The notes under the pieces were generated by a model. That model was not told where the DNA came from. It searched no databases and saw only the letters and a list, made by a program, of their open reading frames with translations. This document shows, in pieces, positions 55,676 to 64,000 of a DNA stretch of 64,000 bases (position 1 is the first letter of the stretch; every line of letters begins with the position of its first letter). The stretch comes from Paenibacillus oryzisoli (GTDB lineage Bacteria > Bacillota > Bacilli > Paenibacillales > NBRC-103111). The translations under genes and the position numbers were made by a program. The stretch covers positions 1-64,000 of the forward strand of contig NZ_LYPB01000070.1 in assembly GCF_001653565.1 (NCBI RefSeq), in the 5' to 3' direction.

Positions 55676-58600
55676 ATGCGGATTGAATCGTTCAATAGAT
55701 TGATAATTTTTAGTTTAGCACTGATAGTTGCTTTTGGATCGCTGCTTTTACCGGTAGATACGAAGAAAGCCTATGCATCCGACGAATTTGATGTGTTAAG
55801 GGAGAAGTACGTGGACATGTTATTAGGTCCGTCGACGTATTCACTAACCGATGTTGATATTGCGGCGCGTATCGACGAGATTACAGATACAGCGCAGGAG
55901 CTTTGGGATACGATGCTTACGGACGTAAATCGGACTAAACTTTGGAACTATTACGCGATAGGCAGTAATTACCCAGAGAACACGATGTATACCTATCAGT
56001 TTCTAGCCGATATGGCCAAGGCATACCGAACATACGGCTCGCCCCTCATGGGAGACCCAGACTTGAAGGCGGCGATTATCGACGGTTTGGATTGGATGCA
56101 TGGCCACATTTATTATGCCGGCGCTTCGACTTACGGTAAGAACTGGTGGTATTTTGAAATAGGCGACCCACTTGCGCTGAATGAGCTTGTAGCACTTATG
56201 TATGATGATTTAACACAGACGCAAATTGATGAGAATGTGGCAGCTGTGAACTATTTCCAGAATGATATCGACATGACCGGGGCTAATCGGATGTGGGAAG
56301 TCCGAGTGTGTGCGATCGCAGCCATTCTTGGGAAAAATAATGTTCCAGCGGGTACTACACTCGCCGATGCTCGTGACGGCATGAGTGCCTTTCTTCCTTA
56401 TGTCACGAAAGGCGATGGTTTCTATATAGACGGTTCGTTTATTCAGCATACGGATATCGCATATGCAGGCGGATACGGTGCAAGCTTGATTTCAAGTCTA
56501 GCCGAAATTATGTATCTGCTCGACGGATCCTCTTGGGAAGTTGCTGATCCTAACTTTGCGAACGTTTATAAGTGGATCTATGAATCCTTTGAGCCATTGA
56601 TTTACAAAGGGAATTTCATGGATACGGTTCGCGGCAGGGAAATATCCAGATACTATGAAGAGGATAATGTCTCGAGCGGTAATGTTATCAGCGCGCTTAT
56701 CCAACTAGCTTATATAGCTTCTAGCACGGATGCCGCTGCCTTTAGGAGCATGGTCAAAAGCTGGCTGCAGGCAGATCCAGCCCAAACTTATTTGAAAGAC
56801 GCAAACATGTGGCTGCTCATAGAAGCAAAAAGTATTTTGAATAATTCAAGCATTTTACCGCGGGCTGAGCAGATTACTTACAAGCAATACGCGAGCATGG
56901 ATCGTGTCGTACAGTTGAGACCAGGTTACGGGTTCAATATAGGGATGTTCTCGGATCGCATGAAAAACTATGAGGCACTCAACAGCGAGCCTAACAACAT
57001 TTGGTACGTTTCTTCTGGGATGACTACGCTCTATAATAACGATGTGACTCAATTCAACGACAACTTCTGGCCGACTGTGAACAACTACCGGTTGCCGGGA
57101 ACGACCGTACTTAGCGGCGTTGGCCAAGAAGCCAACCAAAGAGGCGTGCACGCATTTGCCGGTGGAACGGACATATTGGGACTTTACGGCGTAACAGGCA
57201 TGCAGTTTCAGTCAACGCTTCACGAGAAGAACTCTATAGTAGATTTAACATTGAAGGCCAAAAAATCGTGGTTCATGTTCGACGATGAAATCGTGGCGCT
57301 GGGTTCCGATATTAACAGTACAGACGGCGTTACGACGGAGACAATCATCGAAAACCGGAAGATCAATTCTGCTGGAAATAATGCCCTTACCGTGAATGGT
57401 ACTACCAAATCTACTTCTCTCGGGTTGGCGGAGACCATGACAGGTACGAACTATATACATCTAGGCGGTAACGTGTCCGGTTCGGACATCGGTTACTACT
57501 TCCCAGGAGGCGCGACGATCAAGGGACTTCGAGAAGCGAGAATAGGCAGTTGGAATGACATCAATGGGAATGATGCTCCGACGACCGATTACACGCGCAA
57601 TTACATGAACCTTTGGTTCGATCATGGGGTGAACCCAACGAACGGAACGTATTCCTACGTCCTGCTTCCGAATAAAACGAGCACACAAGTGGCAAGTTAC
57701 GCGGCATCGCCGAATATTACCATTCTGGAGAATTCAAACCAGGCGCAGGCTGTTAAGGAAACGGGACTGGGCATTACCGGCATTAACTTCTGGCAGGACG
57801 CGCGGAAGACGGTAGGCGGAGTAACGTCTGATTCCAAATCGTCGGTTATGACGCGGGAAACCGCGAGCGATTTCGAAGTATCGGTATCGGACCCGACGCA
57901 AGATAACACTGGCCACATCTATATCGAAGTCGCAAAATCCGCGAAAAACCTCATTTCGAAGGATGATGCGGTAACGATCTTACAATATAGCCCGACGCTC
58001 AAATTCAAGGTGAACGTAAAAGACTCAGCAGGCAAAGCGTACAAGGTGAAATTCGGCTTGACGGGTACGCAGACGGCCAATCCGGCTCCGATCCCAATGC
58101 CTAACCTTTATGAAGCGGAGACGCTGCCCATTCATTTGATGACAGATGGTATTAACGTCTATAATGACGCGAGTGCGAGTGGAGGTAAGAAGCTTGGCTT
58201 TATTACTTCGGCTGCAGGCGACTTTACGGAATTCAGCGTGGATGTGCCGCAAGCAGGTACTTATGACGTACTGGGCCGCATCATGAAGGCGAGTAATAAT
58301 AGTATCATTCAGCTTTCGATCAATGGCGTGAACATTGGACCGACGTATGATACATATTGGAATACGTCGGAGACGTATAAAGATCTTAAATTTGGCACGT
58401 ACACATTCAGCTATCCTGCCAGTTACTTGTTCCGTATCACCACAACGGGCAAGAACGCTAGCGCGACGGGATACCGCCTGATCATGGACTACTTCACACT
58501 GACACCGCCGCCAGCCGATGGTTCGATAACAGTGGACAACACGGATTTCGGCTTCTTTACGGATTCAGCATGGGCGGCTAAGAGCACGCCGGCCACTAAC

Positions 58601-59467
58601 TATTATGGTCCGAATTATCGGGAAGATGGCACGAGTGGAGCAGACACAACGAAGTGGGCAAAGTGGGTGCCTACAATTCCTGTGACGGGCAATTATGATA
58701 TTTACATGAGATGGCCAACAGGCACAACCAGACCAGACGCGGCTCCGCTCGAGATCACATATAGTGGCGGCATGGACACCTCCAAGACGGTAAACCAGCA
58801 AGTATATGGAGGCACTTGGCAGTTGATCGGCAATTATCTGCTGACAGCAGGCTCTGCCAACGAGGTGAAGCTATTAGCAACCGATGCGGGGAATACATTT
58901 GCGGATGCTGTCAAGTTCGTCCCTACGTTTGCGGACACGCAACAATTGCTTCTTAGCGATTTCAACAACGGTCTTGCGACAGGTTGGACACCAACAAGCG
59001 GGACTTGGTCGGTGCAATCCTCACAGTACAGCGGGCAAGCAGGCAGTTCAAATAGCTTCTCCATCGCAGGGGAGTCCACTTGGACTGACTATACGTTGGA
59101 AGCGAAAGTTAGCGTAACTAGTAACACGAACGGCAATAAGGACGCGGGATTAGTTGCTCGCTATACGGATGCCAATAACCACTACTTGCTCTATTTGAAA
59201 AATAATGATCATTCCAGCAGCCGGAAAATGGAACTTATCAAATCGGTCAATGGTGTTAAAACGGTATTAGGCTACGCGAGTCCAAGTATTGTGCCCGACA
59301 CATTCTACACGTACAAAATCGTTCTAAATGGCAGCACGATCTTCGTCTATAAAGATGGTGCACTCCAATTTACTGCTGAAGATACTGCCTTTACGAGCGG
59401 TAAGATCGGAGCGCGCACGTATGCGAGTACGAAGGCCTATTTTGATGATGTATCGGTAACTAGATAA
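55676..59467 (+). CDS. Secreted PL8 polysaccharide lyase (xanthan-lyase-like)
   Basis: About 1263 residues; GGAGG (55663-55667) selects ATG 55676. Signal peptide to about residue 35 (KAYASDE). Residues 40-780 are the PL8 fold: NWWYFEIGDP, then N204 (ANRMWEV), H258 (SFIQH), Y267 (YAGGYG) and R319/R321 (VRGREISR) are the expected catalytic and substrate residues for beta-elimination of uronate or pyruvylated-mannose linkages. Then a CBM6/35-like module (about 810-945), a golvesin-type domain often found in xanthan lyases (about 950-1085) and the 175-residue jelly-roll shared with the GH9 enzyme. It should act outside the cell with the GH9 enzyme, feeding the ABC importer encoded at 29785-33348. 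Confidence 0.9.
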   Translation: MRIESFNRLIIFSLALIVAFGSLLLPVDTKKAYASDEFDVLREKYVDMLLGPSTYSLTDVDIAARIDEITDTAQELWDTMLTDVNRTKLWNYYAIGSNYPENTMYTYQFLADMAKAYRTYGSPLMGDPDLKAAIIDGLDWMHGHIYYAGASTYGKNWWYFEIGDPLALNELVALMYDDLTQTQIDENVAAVNYFQNDIDMTGANRMWEVRVCAIAAILGKNNVPAGTTLADARDGMSAFLPYVTKGDGFYIDGSFIQHTDIAYAGGYGASLISSLAEIMYLLDGSSWEVADPNFANVYKWIYESFEPLIYKGNFMDTVRGREISRYYEEDNVSSGNVISALIQLAYIASSTDAAAFRSMVKSWLQADPAQTYLKDANMWLLIEAKSILNNSSILPRAEQITYKQYASMDRVVQLRPGYGFNIGMFSDRMKNYEALNSEPNNIWYVSSGMTTLYNNDVTQFNDNFWPTVNNYRLPGTTVLSGVGQEANQRGVHAFAGGTDILGLYGVTGMQFQSTLHEKNSIVDLTLKAKKSWFMFDDEIVALGSDINSTDGVTTETIIENRKINSAGNNALTVNGTTKSTSLGLAETMTGTNYIHLGGNVSGSDIGYYFPGGATIKGLREARIGSWNDINGNDAPTTDYTRNYMNLWFDHGVNPTNGTYSYVLLPNKTSTQVASYAASPNITILENSNQAQAVKETGLGITGINFWQDARKTVGGVTSDSKSSVMTRETASDFEVSVSDPTQDNTGHIYIEVAKSAKNLISKDDAVTILQYSPTLKFKVNVKDSAGKAYKVKFGLTGTQTANPAPIPMPNLYEAETLPIHLMTDGINVYNDASASGGKKLGFITSAAGDFTEFSVDVPQAGTYDVLGRIMKASNNSIIQLSINGVNIGPTYDTYWNTSETYKDLKFGTYTFSYPASYLFRITTTGKNASATGYRLIMDYFTLTPPPADGSITVDNTDFGFFTDSAWAAKSTPATNYYGPNYREDGTSGADTTKWAKWVPTIPVTGNYDIYMRWPTGTTRPDAAPLEITYSGGMDTSKTVNQQVYGGTWQLIGNYLLTAGSANEVKLLATDAGNTFADAVKFVPTFADTQQLLLSDFNNGLATGWTPTSGTWSVQSSQYSGQAGSSNSFSIAGESTWTDYTLEAKVSVTSNTNGNKDAGLVARYTDANNHYLLYLKNNDHSSSRKMELIKSVNGVKTVLGYASPSIVPDTFYTYKIVLNGSTIFVYKDGALQFTAEDTAFTSGKIGARTYASTKAYFDDVSVTR

Positions 59468-59472
59468 TAATC

Positions 59473-59510
59473 AAAAAAACTTCCAGTTATTTGAACTGGA
59501 AGTTTTTTTG
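59473..59510 (+). terminator. Terminator of the PL8 gene
   Basis: A-rich arm 59473-59488 pairs with 59494-59509 over 16 bp, ending in seven T. It resembles the GH9 terminator. It may also serve the convergent MarR gene. Confidence 0.9.
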
Positions 59511-59529
59511 TTGTTAGGAAGGATGTACT

Positions 59530-59949
59530 TTAAAACGTATCATTAAACTTATTCAGCAGTTCACCGAACCTTTGTTGATCTTCCTCCGTCCAATCTTGCA
59601 GATGTTTCGTTAAATATGCCAATCTGGCTTGCTTGTTCAAAGCTAATTCCTCTGTACCTGCATCCGTAAGCTGCATAGAGTAAGCTCGGCCATCTTGTGG
59701 ATCTGGAATTCGATAGAGATAGCCTTTTTGTTCCAGAGCAGCGGTCTGCCTGCTGATTGTCGAAATGTCGAGTTGGAACTCCTCGGCTAAAGCTTTCACG
59801 CCGGCGGATCCATGTGTCGAAATTTGATGGAGCAATAGGTAAGCAGCGCGATCCAAATTACCGACTTTTTTATTCGTGGTCGCAGCGATAAAACGGCGAA
59901 TGAAGATACCTAGTTCTGCTTCTATGATTTGAATGGCGTTTGTTGTCAT
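59530..59949 (-). CDS. MarR-family transcriptional regulator
   Basis: 139 residues. Winged helix-turn-helix in the middle (VKALAEEFQLDISTISRQTA, then LEQKGYLYRIPDPQDGRAYS, the wing with the conserved DxR). The flanking helices form the dimer. It is convergent with the PL8 gene and divergent from the CBS gene. Its target is unknown; the palindrome at 59993-60005 suggests autoregulation. No cysteine redox sensor is evident. Confidence 0.9.
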   Translation of the reverse strand: MTTNAIQIIEAELGIFIRRFIAATTNKKVGNLDRAAYLLLHQISTHGSAGVKALAEEFQLDISTISRQTAALEQKGYLYRIPDPQDGRAYSMQLTDAGTEELALNKQARLAYLTKHLQDWTEEDQQRFGELLNKFNDTF

Positions 59950-59992
59950 CCGATAAGACCCTCTTCGTTCTGTGTTTGAAATCGATCATGGT

Positions 59993-60005
59993 TGTTATCG
60001 TAACA
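59993..60005. promoter_or_regulatory. Candidate MarR operator
   Basis: TGTTA-TCG-TAACA is a perfect 5-bp-arm palindrome about 45 bp upstream of the MarR start, in the 208-bp divergent region. Nothing else is obvious between 59950 and 60157. Confidence 0.45.
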
Positions 60006-60157
60006 TATACCGGATTATTTGAATATCTTCCAGAGTAGGGCGATTAACAGCCACATTAGGATTGACTTCAACCGACATAGTTGTATAATGCAAGTATATA
60101 GTGTCATCATACATCTTGTTAGATTAGAAGGCAATAGCAGACGGGAGCGGGCACAAT

Positions 60158-60613
60158 TTGAAAGCTAAGGAAATTATGGTCAGTCAAGTGTATAAAGTAA
60201 AAGAAAATGATACGGTTCGCGCAGTTATTGAGAAGTTCCTCATGCACCGGATCAGTGGACTTCCTATCGTGAATGATCGTAATGAAGTCGTTGCCTACAT
60301 TAGTGATGGGGATATTATGCGCTACATTGGCAAGCACGATGATTATATATTTGGTACGTATCTCTACACGGCTGTGATCAAAGGCGACAATGATGAGTTT
60401 CAAGATCGCGTGCGTAATTTGCTTCTTTTGAATGTGATGAAAATAGCACAGAAGAAAGTGATTGCGGTAGATGCTGAAGAGGACATTGAGCAGATCGCTG
60501 CTATTTTGGGGAAAAAACGCATAAAAAAGCTACCCGTGATCAGGAGAGGCGTTCTAGTAGGCATTATTAGCAGGGGAGATGTGATTCGGCATTCCTTCCA
60601 GTCGCTTTTATAA
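60158..60613 (+). CDS. Stand-alone CBS-domain pair protein
   Basis: 151 residues, TTG start after GGGAGCGGG. Two CBS motifs: residues 1-58 (MHRISGLPIVNDRNEVVAYI) and 90-150 (KKRIKKLPVIRRGVLVGIIS). Such proteins bind adenosine nucleotides and regulate partners. It lies 31 bp upstream of the LTA-synthase-family gene and may be co-transcribed with it. Confidence 0.9.
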   Translation: MKAKEIMVSQVYKVKENDTVRAVIEKFLMHRISGLPIVNDRNEVVAYISDGDIMRYIGKHDDYIFGTYLYTAVIKGDNDEFQDRVRNLLLLNVMKIAQKKVIAVDAEEDIEQIAAILGKKRIKKLPVIRRGVLVGIISRGDVIRHSFQSLL

Positions 60614-60644
60614 CAAATGTTTGTAAATGAAAGGAGCTATCCTT

Positions 60645-62480
60645 ATGTTGGAACGGCTCAGGCATAGATTATTTTTATTTCCATTATTTATTGTGATCAA
60701 AATTTATGTAGCATGGATGATTTTATTTGAAACAGGCCCTTCAGCCAGAATACTTTTGACAGAAATCCCCGCAATCTTAATCACGTATTGCGTGGTTGAA
60801 TATGTGGTGAAAAAACATAAACTCGCCTGGTATCTCGCGATTGATCTGATAATGACGATTTTGTTTTTTGCACTTGTTATTTATTACAAACATTTCGGCG
60901 TTATTGCTACGTATCACGTCTTAACCCAAGCCAAGCAAGTTGGTGCTGTTAAGAAGAGCATTTTCTCGGTAATCGAACCCCAATATCTGTTGTTCTTCTT
61001 GGATATCGTGATTGTTGCTTTCTTTGCGTTCATGAAGCCCAAAACAAGAGAGTGGAAGCCGCTTAGCATGAAGATTGTGGCTAGTGTTGCTTGCTTCTCT
61101 CTCTTACTTTGTGCACTTAGTGTGATTCCTAACCGCAGTTCCTTCAATGAAAATGTGAAGGCGTCCAAAATGGGCATACTCAATTATGAAATGTATAACC
61201 TGCTCTCTCCTAAGAAAGAAGAAATCATTAGCACGGATCAAATTACGCAGTCTGCTATTGACGAACTGAAGAATAAAGTTGCGGTTGAAGCACCCCTCTT
61301 ACAAGGGGCAGCACGCGGCAAGAATTTGATTATTATTCAAATGGAGTCCTTTCAGAACTTCCTCATTGGTTTGAACATTGATGGAACTGAAATCACCCCC
61401 AACTTGAATCGGTTAGCGGGATCCAACTATTATTTCCCGAAATTTTATCAACAAATTGGTCAAGGGAACACGTCGGATGCCGAGTTTATCGTGAATACGT
61501 CGTATTACGTACCGCCTGATGGCGCGGCCACACAAGTGTATGGGAAGAAAGATTTACCCAGCCTTCCGAAGCTTCTTCAGAAGCAAGGCTATACCACGAT
61601 GAATTTCCATACGAATGAAGTTGGATTCTGGAATCGGGATGATTTATATCAAGCCATTGGCTACGATCGATATTATGATAAGCAGTATTTCAAAGATGAG
61701 GATGCCTTCTTTTACGGCTCGTCCGATGAAGTGCTGTATCAGAAAACAGCGGCAGAATTAGCTTCGTTTCAAGCGCAGGGAACACCTTTTTACGCACACG
61801 TTATTTCCATGAGCGCTCATAACCCGTTCACCATTCCGGAAGAAAAATATAAAATGACCCTGCCTGAGCGGTACGAAGGCACTTTCGTAGGTGATTATAT
61901 ACGTGCTGAGAATTATGCGGACTATGCACTTGGCTTATTTATCGAGGATTTGAAGAAACGAGGGATTTGGGAGAATAGTGTTGTTGTTCTCTATGGTGAT
62001 CATCGTGGACTACCCTTATTTTCATTAAAAACGGATGATAAACACTTATTGACGGAAATATTAGGTCATGAATATAGCGAAAAAGAACTCATCAATATTC
62101 CTCTTATTATTGCAGCGGAAGGCGTCACCACACCGAAGGTGCAAAGTCAGCTCGGAGGTCAAATAGATATTCTACCTACGGTAGCTAATCTACTAGGTGT
62201 ACCTTTGACAGACTATCTACACTTTGGCCAGGATTTACTTAACCAAACGGCTTATAATTTATTACCACAACGTTACTACTTGCCAACGGGCTCATTTGTA
62301 AATAATGAAGAACTTTTCATGTCGGGTAAAGGTTTCGAGGATGGCAACTTCTATACACTTGCCGGTAATGCCAACGAACATCAATCCGCTACGGAAGATG
62401 AATTTAATCATGCGTTGAAGCTTCTGCAATTATCCGATAGTTATGTATCTCAACTTCCAGATCGTGTGGAGCCTGAATAA
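60645..62480 (+). CDS. LTA synthase-family phosphoglycerol transferase
   Basis: About 611 residues. AAAGGAG (60630-60636) selects ATG 60645 over 60627. Five TM helices in the first 190 residues, then an extracellular sulfatase-like domain. Metal and catalytic residues: E in IIIQMESFQN, nucleophile T276 in QGNTSDAEF, YGDHRG near the end. The family moves glycerol phosphate from phosphatidylglycerol to lipoteichoic acid or its primer. This protein is of normal length for LtaS/YfnI/YqgS paralogues; which one it equals is not decidable by eye. Confidence 0.9.
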   Translation: MLERLRHRLFLFPLFIVIKIYVAWMILFETGPSARILLTEIPAILITYCVVEYVVKKHKLAWYLAIDLIMTILFFALVIYYKHFGVIATYHVLTQAKQVGAVKKSIFSVIEPQYLLFFLDIVIVAFFAFMKPKTREWKPLSMKIVASVACFSLLLCALSVIPNRSSFNENVKASKMGILNYEMYNLLSPKKEEIISTDQITQSAIDELKNKVAVEAPLLQGAARGKNLIIIQMESFQNFLIGLNIDGTEITPNLNRLAGSNYYFPKFYQQIGQGNTSDAEFIVNTSYYVPPDGAATQVYGKKDLPSLPKLLQKQGYTTMNFHTNEVGFWNRDDLYQAIGYDRYYDKQYFKDEDAFFYGSSDEVLYQKTAAELASFQAQGTPFYAHVISMSAHNPFTIPEEKYKMTLPERYEGTFVGDYIRAENYADYALGLFIEDLKKRGIWENSVVVLYGDHRGLPLFSLKTDDKHLLTEILGHEYSEKELINIPLIIAAEGVTTPKVQSQLGGQIDILPTVANLLGVPLTDYLHFGQDLLNQTAYNLLPQRYYLPTGSFVNNEELFMSGKGFEDGNFYTLAGNANEHQSATEDEFNHALKLLQLSDSYVSQLPDRVEPE

Positions 62481-62485
62481 AGGAA

Positions 62486-62514
62486 AAGCCTTGCGAGCAT
62501 CGTAAGGTTTTTTT
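62486..62514 (+). terminator. Terminator of the LTA-synthase-family gene
   Basis: CCTTGCGA (62489-62496) pairs with TCGTAAGG (62500-62507, one G-U), then seven T. Confidence 0.8.
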
Positions 62515-62534
62515 CATACGAGGAAAGATGAGAT

Positions 62535-62559
62535 GGGGGTGAAAATGCCCCCCCTTTTT
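62535..62559 (+). terminator. Second short terminator-like hairpin
   Basis: GGGGG (62535-62539) and CCCCC (within 62548-62554) with an 8-base loop, followed by TTTTT. It may back up the previous terminator. Confidence 0.5.
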
Positions 62560-62575
62560 ACGATAACACGAATGT

Positions 62576-63748
62576 GGCCGCCCAAGATAAGATGATGGCA
62601 TCATCTTATCTTGGGCATTTGGCTATATTTGGGGGAAATAAAGTGATGGCGTAACGCTAAATCGTTAAATTCTGCGAAAAAATCAACTTTTGGAGCTAAT
62701 AGCGTTATCGCGTAACGTTATTGTGTGGCTGATAGCCGAAATTGGCCGAATAGCGCTTTTACATAGCGTTATTTATAGTGCTATGTGGCTTCTGGTCCTA
62801 GTGTATAGGTACAAATGCGATCGGAACCTGATGCTGGTAGAAGCAGCTTGGATTGGACTAATTTTTGTTTGGCCGTCCAAGATAAGATGATGGCATCATC
62901 TAATCTTGGGCATTTGGCTATATTTGGGGGAAATAAAGTGATGGCGTAACGCTAAATCGTTAAATTCTGCGAAAAAATCAACTTTTGGAGCTAATAGCGT
63001 TATCGCGTAACGTTATTGTGTGGCTGATAGCCGAAATTGGCCGAATAGCGCTTTTACATAGCGTTATTTATAGTGCTATGTGGCTTCTGGTCCTAGTGTA
63101 TAGGTACAAATGCGATCGGAACCTGATGCTGGTAGAAGCAGCTTGGATTGGACTAATTTTTGTTTGGCCGTCCAAGATAAGATGATGGCATCATCTAATC
63201 TTGGGCATTTGGCTATATTTGGGGGAAATAAAGTGATGGCGTAACGCTAAATCGTTAAATTCTGCGAAAAAATCAACTTTTGGAGCTAATAGCGTTATCG
63301 CGTAACGTTATTGTGTGGCTGATAGCCGAAATTGGCCGAATAGCGCTTTTACATAGCGTTATTTATAGTGCTATGTGGCTTCTGGTCCTAGTGTATAGGT
63401 ACAAATGCGATCGGAACCTGATGCTGGTAGAAGCAGCTTGGATTGGACTAATTTTTGTTTGGCCGTCCAAGATAAGATGATGGCATCATCTAATCTTGGG
63501 CATTTGGCTATATTTGGGGGAAATAAAGTGATGGCGTAACGCTAAATCGTTAAATTCTGCGAAAAAATCAACTTTTGGAGCTAATAGCGTTATCGCGTAA
63601 CGTTATTGTGTGGCTGATAGCCGAAATTTGCCGAATAGCGCTTTTACATAGCGCTATTTATAGTGCTGCATGGCTTCTGGTCCTAGTATATAGGTACGAA
63701 TGCGATCGGAACCTGATGCTGGTAGAAGCAGCTTGGATTGGACTAATT
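62576..63748. repeat. 295-bp tandem repeat, almost four copies
   Basis: Copies start at 62576, 62871, 63166 and 63461; the last stops at about 63748, a few bases short of full length. Copies 1-3 are practically identical; copy 4 carries several changes. Each begins with a palindrome (in copy 1 a perfect 16-bp-arm hairpin, 62581-62616) and contains smaller inverted repeats (ACATAGC/GCTATGT) and many AGCGTTAT/TAACG motifs. The last part of copy 4 is also the 3' end of the minus-strand gene at 63654. In copies 1-3 a 66-codon frame is open, without ribosome site. Confidence 0.93.
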
Positions 63749-64000
63749 CGTGAAGTAATTTTCGAGCATGCTGTCCCTTAATGCTTAGAAGATCGCATAT
63801 CTCTTGAGGCATGAAAGGTCTCTGCAAACGTATGGCGAACCGAAGAATTTCTCGCTGCTTCAACGATAGCTTCAGATCAGTAGTCATGCCGCCGCCATAC
63901 AATATTCCTAATACTTGCTGAATAAGTTGCTGACAGCGTCGTGGCTTTTCTTTGATGGCATCCAGGGGGAATCGGTAGATGTGCCATCCGTCTAACATCA
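63654..64000 (-). CDS. 3' part of an unrecognised gene (window-truncated)
   Basis: The last 114 or so residues of a minus-strand protein whose start lies beyond position 64000. The visible N-terminal piece (GWHIYRFPLDAIKEKP..C..LI) resembles the closing segment of DUF559-like nuclease folds, and the rest (LSLKQREILRFAIRLQRP...ICDLLSIKGQHARKLLHELV) looks like a winged helix. Both readings are tentative. Its last 30 codons lie inside repeat copy 4, and similar but untranslated copies of this 3' end are in copies 1-3. Confidence 0.6.
   Translation of the reverse strand, partial: MLDGWHIYRFPLDAIKEKPRRCQQLIQQVLGILYGGGMTTDLKLSLKQREILRFAIRLQRPFMPQEICDLLSIKGQHARKLLHELVQSKLLLPASGSDRIRTYILGPEAMQHYK

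Noticed and set aside
62576..63748. CRISPR array
   Set aside because: Units are 295 bp with no unique spacers and no cas genes nearby.
62690..63781. Four repeated 66-68-codon hydrophobic frames
   Set aside because: They exist because the 295-bp unit is repeated; TTG start without ribosome site, and the opposite strand holds a real gene end.

Overview
The window reads as a chromosome segment of a Paenibacillus-like, spore-former-type Firmicute. The evidence is S-layer-homology (SLH) anchored giant surface proteins, a YesN/YesM-type two-component pair beside an LplB/YtcP-type sugar ABC transporter with a DUF3502-type lipoprotein, an LTA-synthase-family enzyme, strong GGAGG ribosome sites with frequent GTG/TTG starts, and short Paenibacillus-like intergenic repeats. 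No rRNA, tRNA or CRISPR was seen. Layout: (1) 1-80 is the 3' end of a group II intron (domains V and VI). (2) 227-23505 is a probable four-gene operon encoding an exported S1 protease and three giant secreted proteins of 1794, 2540 and about 3141 residues; the last two end in three SLH domains. A lone CheY-like regulator (23708) follows the operon terminator and shares an identical 19-bp promoter element with it. (3) 24.1-26.1 kb is a sparse stretch with an inverted repeat family, a YfbR-like HD phosphohydrolase and an orphan MerR regulator. (4) 26.2-34.7 kb plus 51.3-59.5 kb form a polysaccharide-utilisation locus: response regulator, histidine kinase, two ABC permeases, solute-binding lipoprotein, a deacetylase-like enzyme, a GH9 glycosidase and a PL8 lyase. 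The GH9/PL8 pairing resembles known Paenibacillus xanthan-degrading systems. The two parts share a promoter motif with identical spacing. (5) 35.6-50.6 kb, inside that locus, is the most interesting region: a biosynthetic cluster with no NRPS, PKS or NIS synthetase. It has three stand-alone carrier proteins, two AMP-forming ligases, an aminoacyl-tRNA-synthetase-like amino acid:carrier-protein ligase, an AsbF-like 3-dehydroshikimate dehydratase (source of 3,4-dihydroxybenzoate), two AsbE/BtrH-like cysteine acyltransferases plus a third diverged relative, a Gfo/Idh/MocA oxidoreductase with a DegT-family aminotransferase, an ABC exporter, a macrolide-type glycosyltransferase and an AraC regulator. 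My reading is that several acyl groups (a catecholate, an amino acid, perhaps one more) are loaded on separate carriers and transferred to an amine acceptor such as an amino sugar or polyamine. The product is unknown to me. (6) 59.5-62.5 kb is ordinary: MarR, CBS-pair protein, LTA-synthase family. (7) 62576-63748 is a nearly four-copy 295-bp tandem array whose last copy contains the 3' end of a minus-strand gene running off the window. The cluster in (5) is bracketed by decayed duplicates of locus (4): a ruined PL8 gene on its left (about 34795-35510) and ruined solute-binding-protein and deacetylase fragments on its right (about 50753-51080). This is what would remain if the SBP-deacetylase-PL8 unit had been tandemly duplicated and the cluster had landed in the junction. 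All functional names come from recognising motifs by eye; no database search was run.
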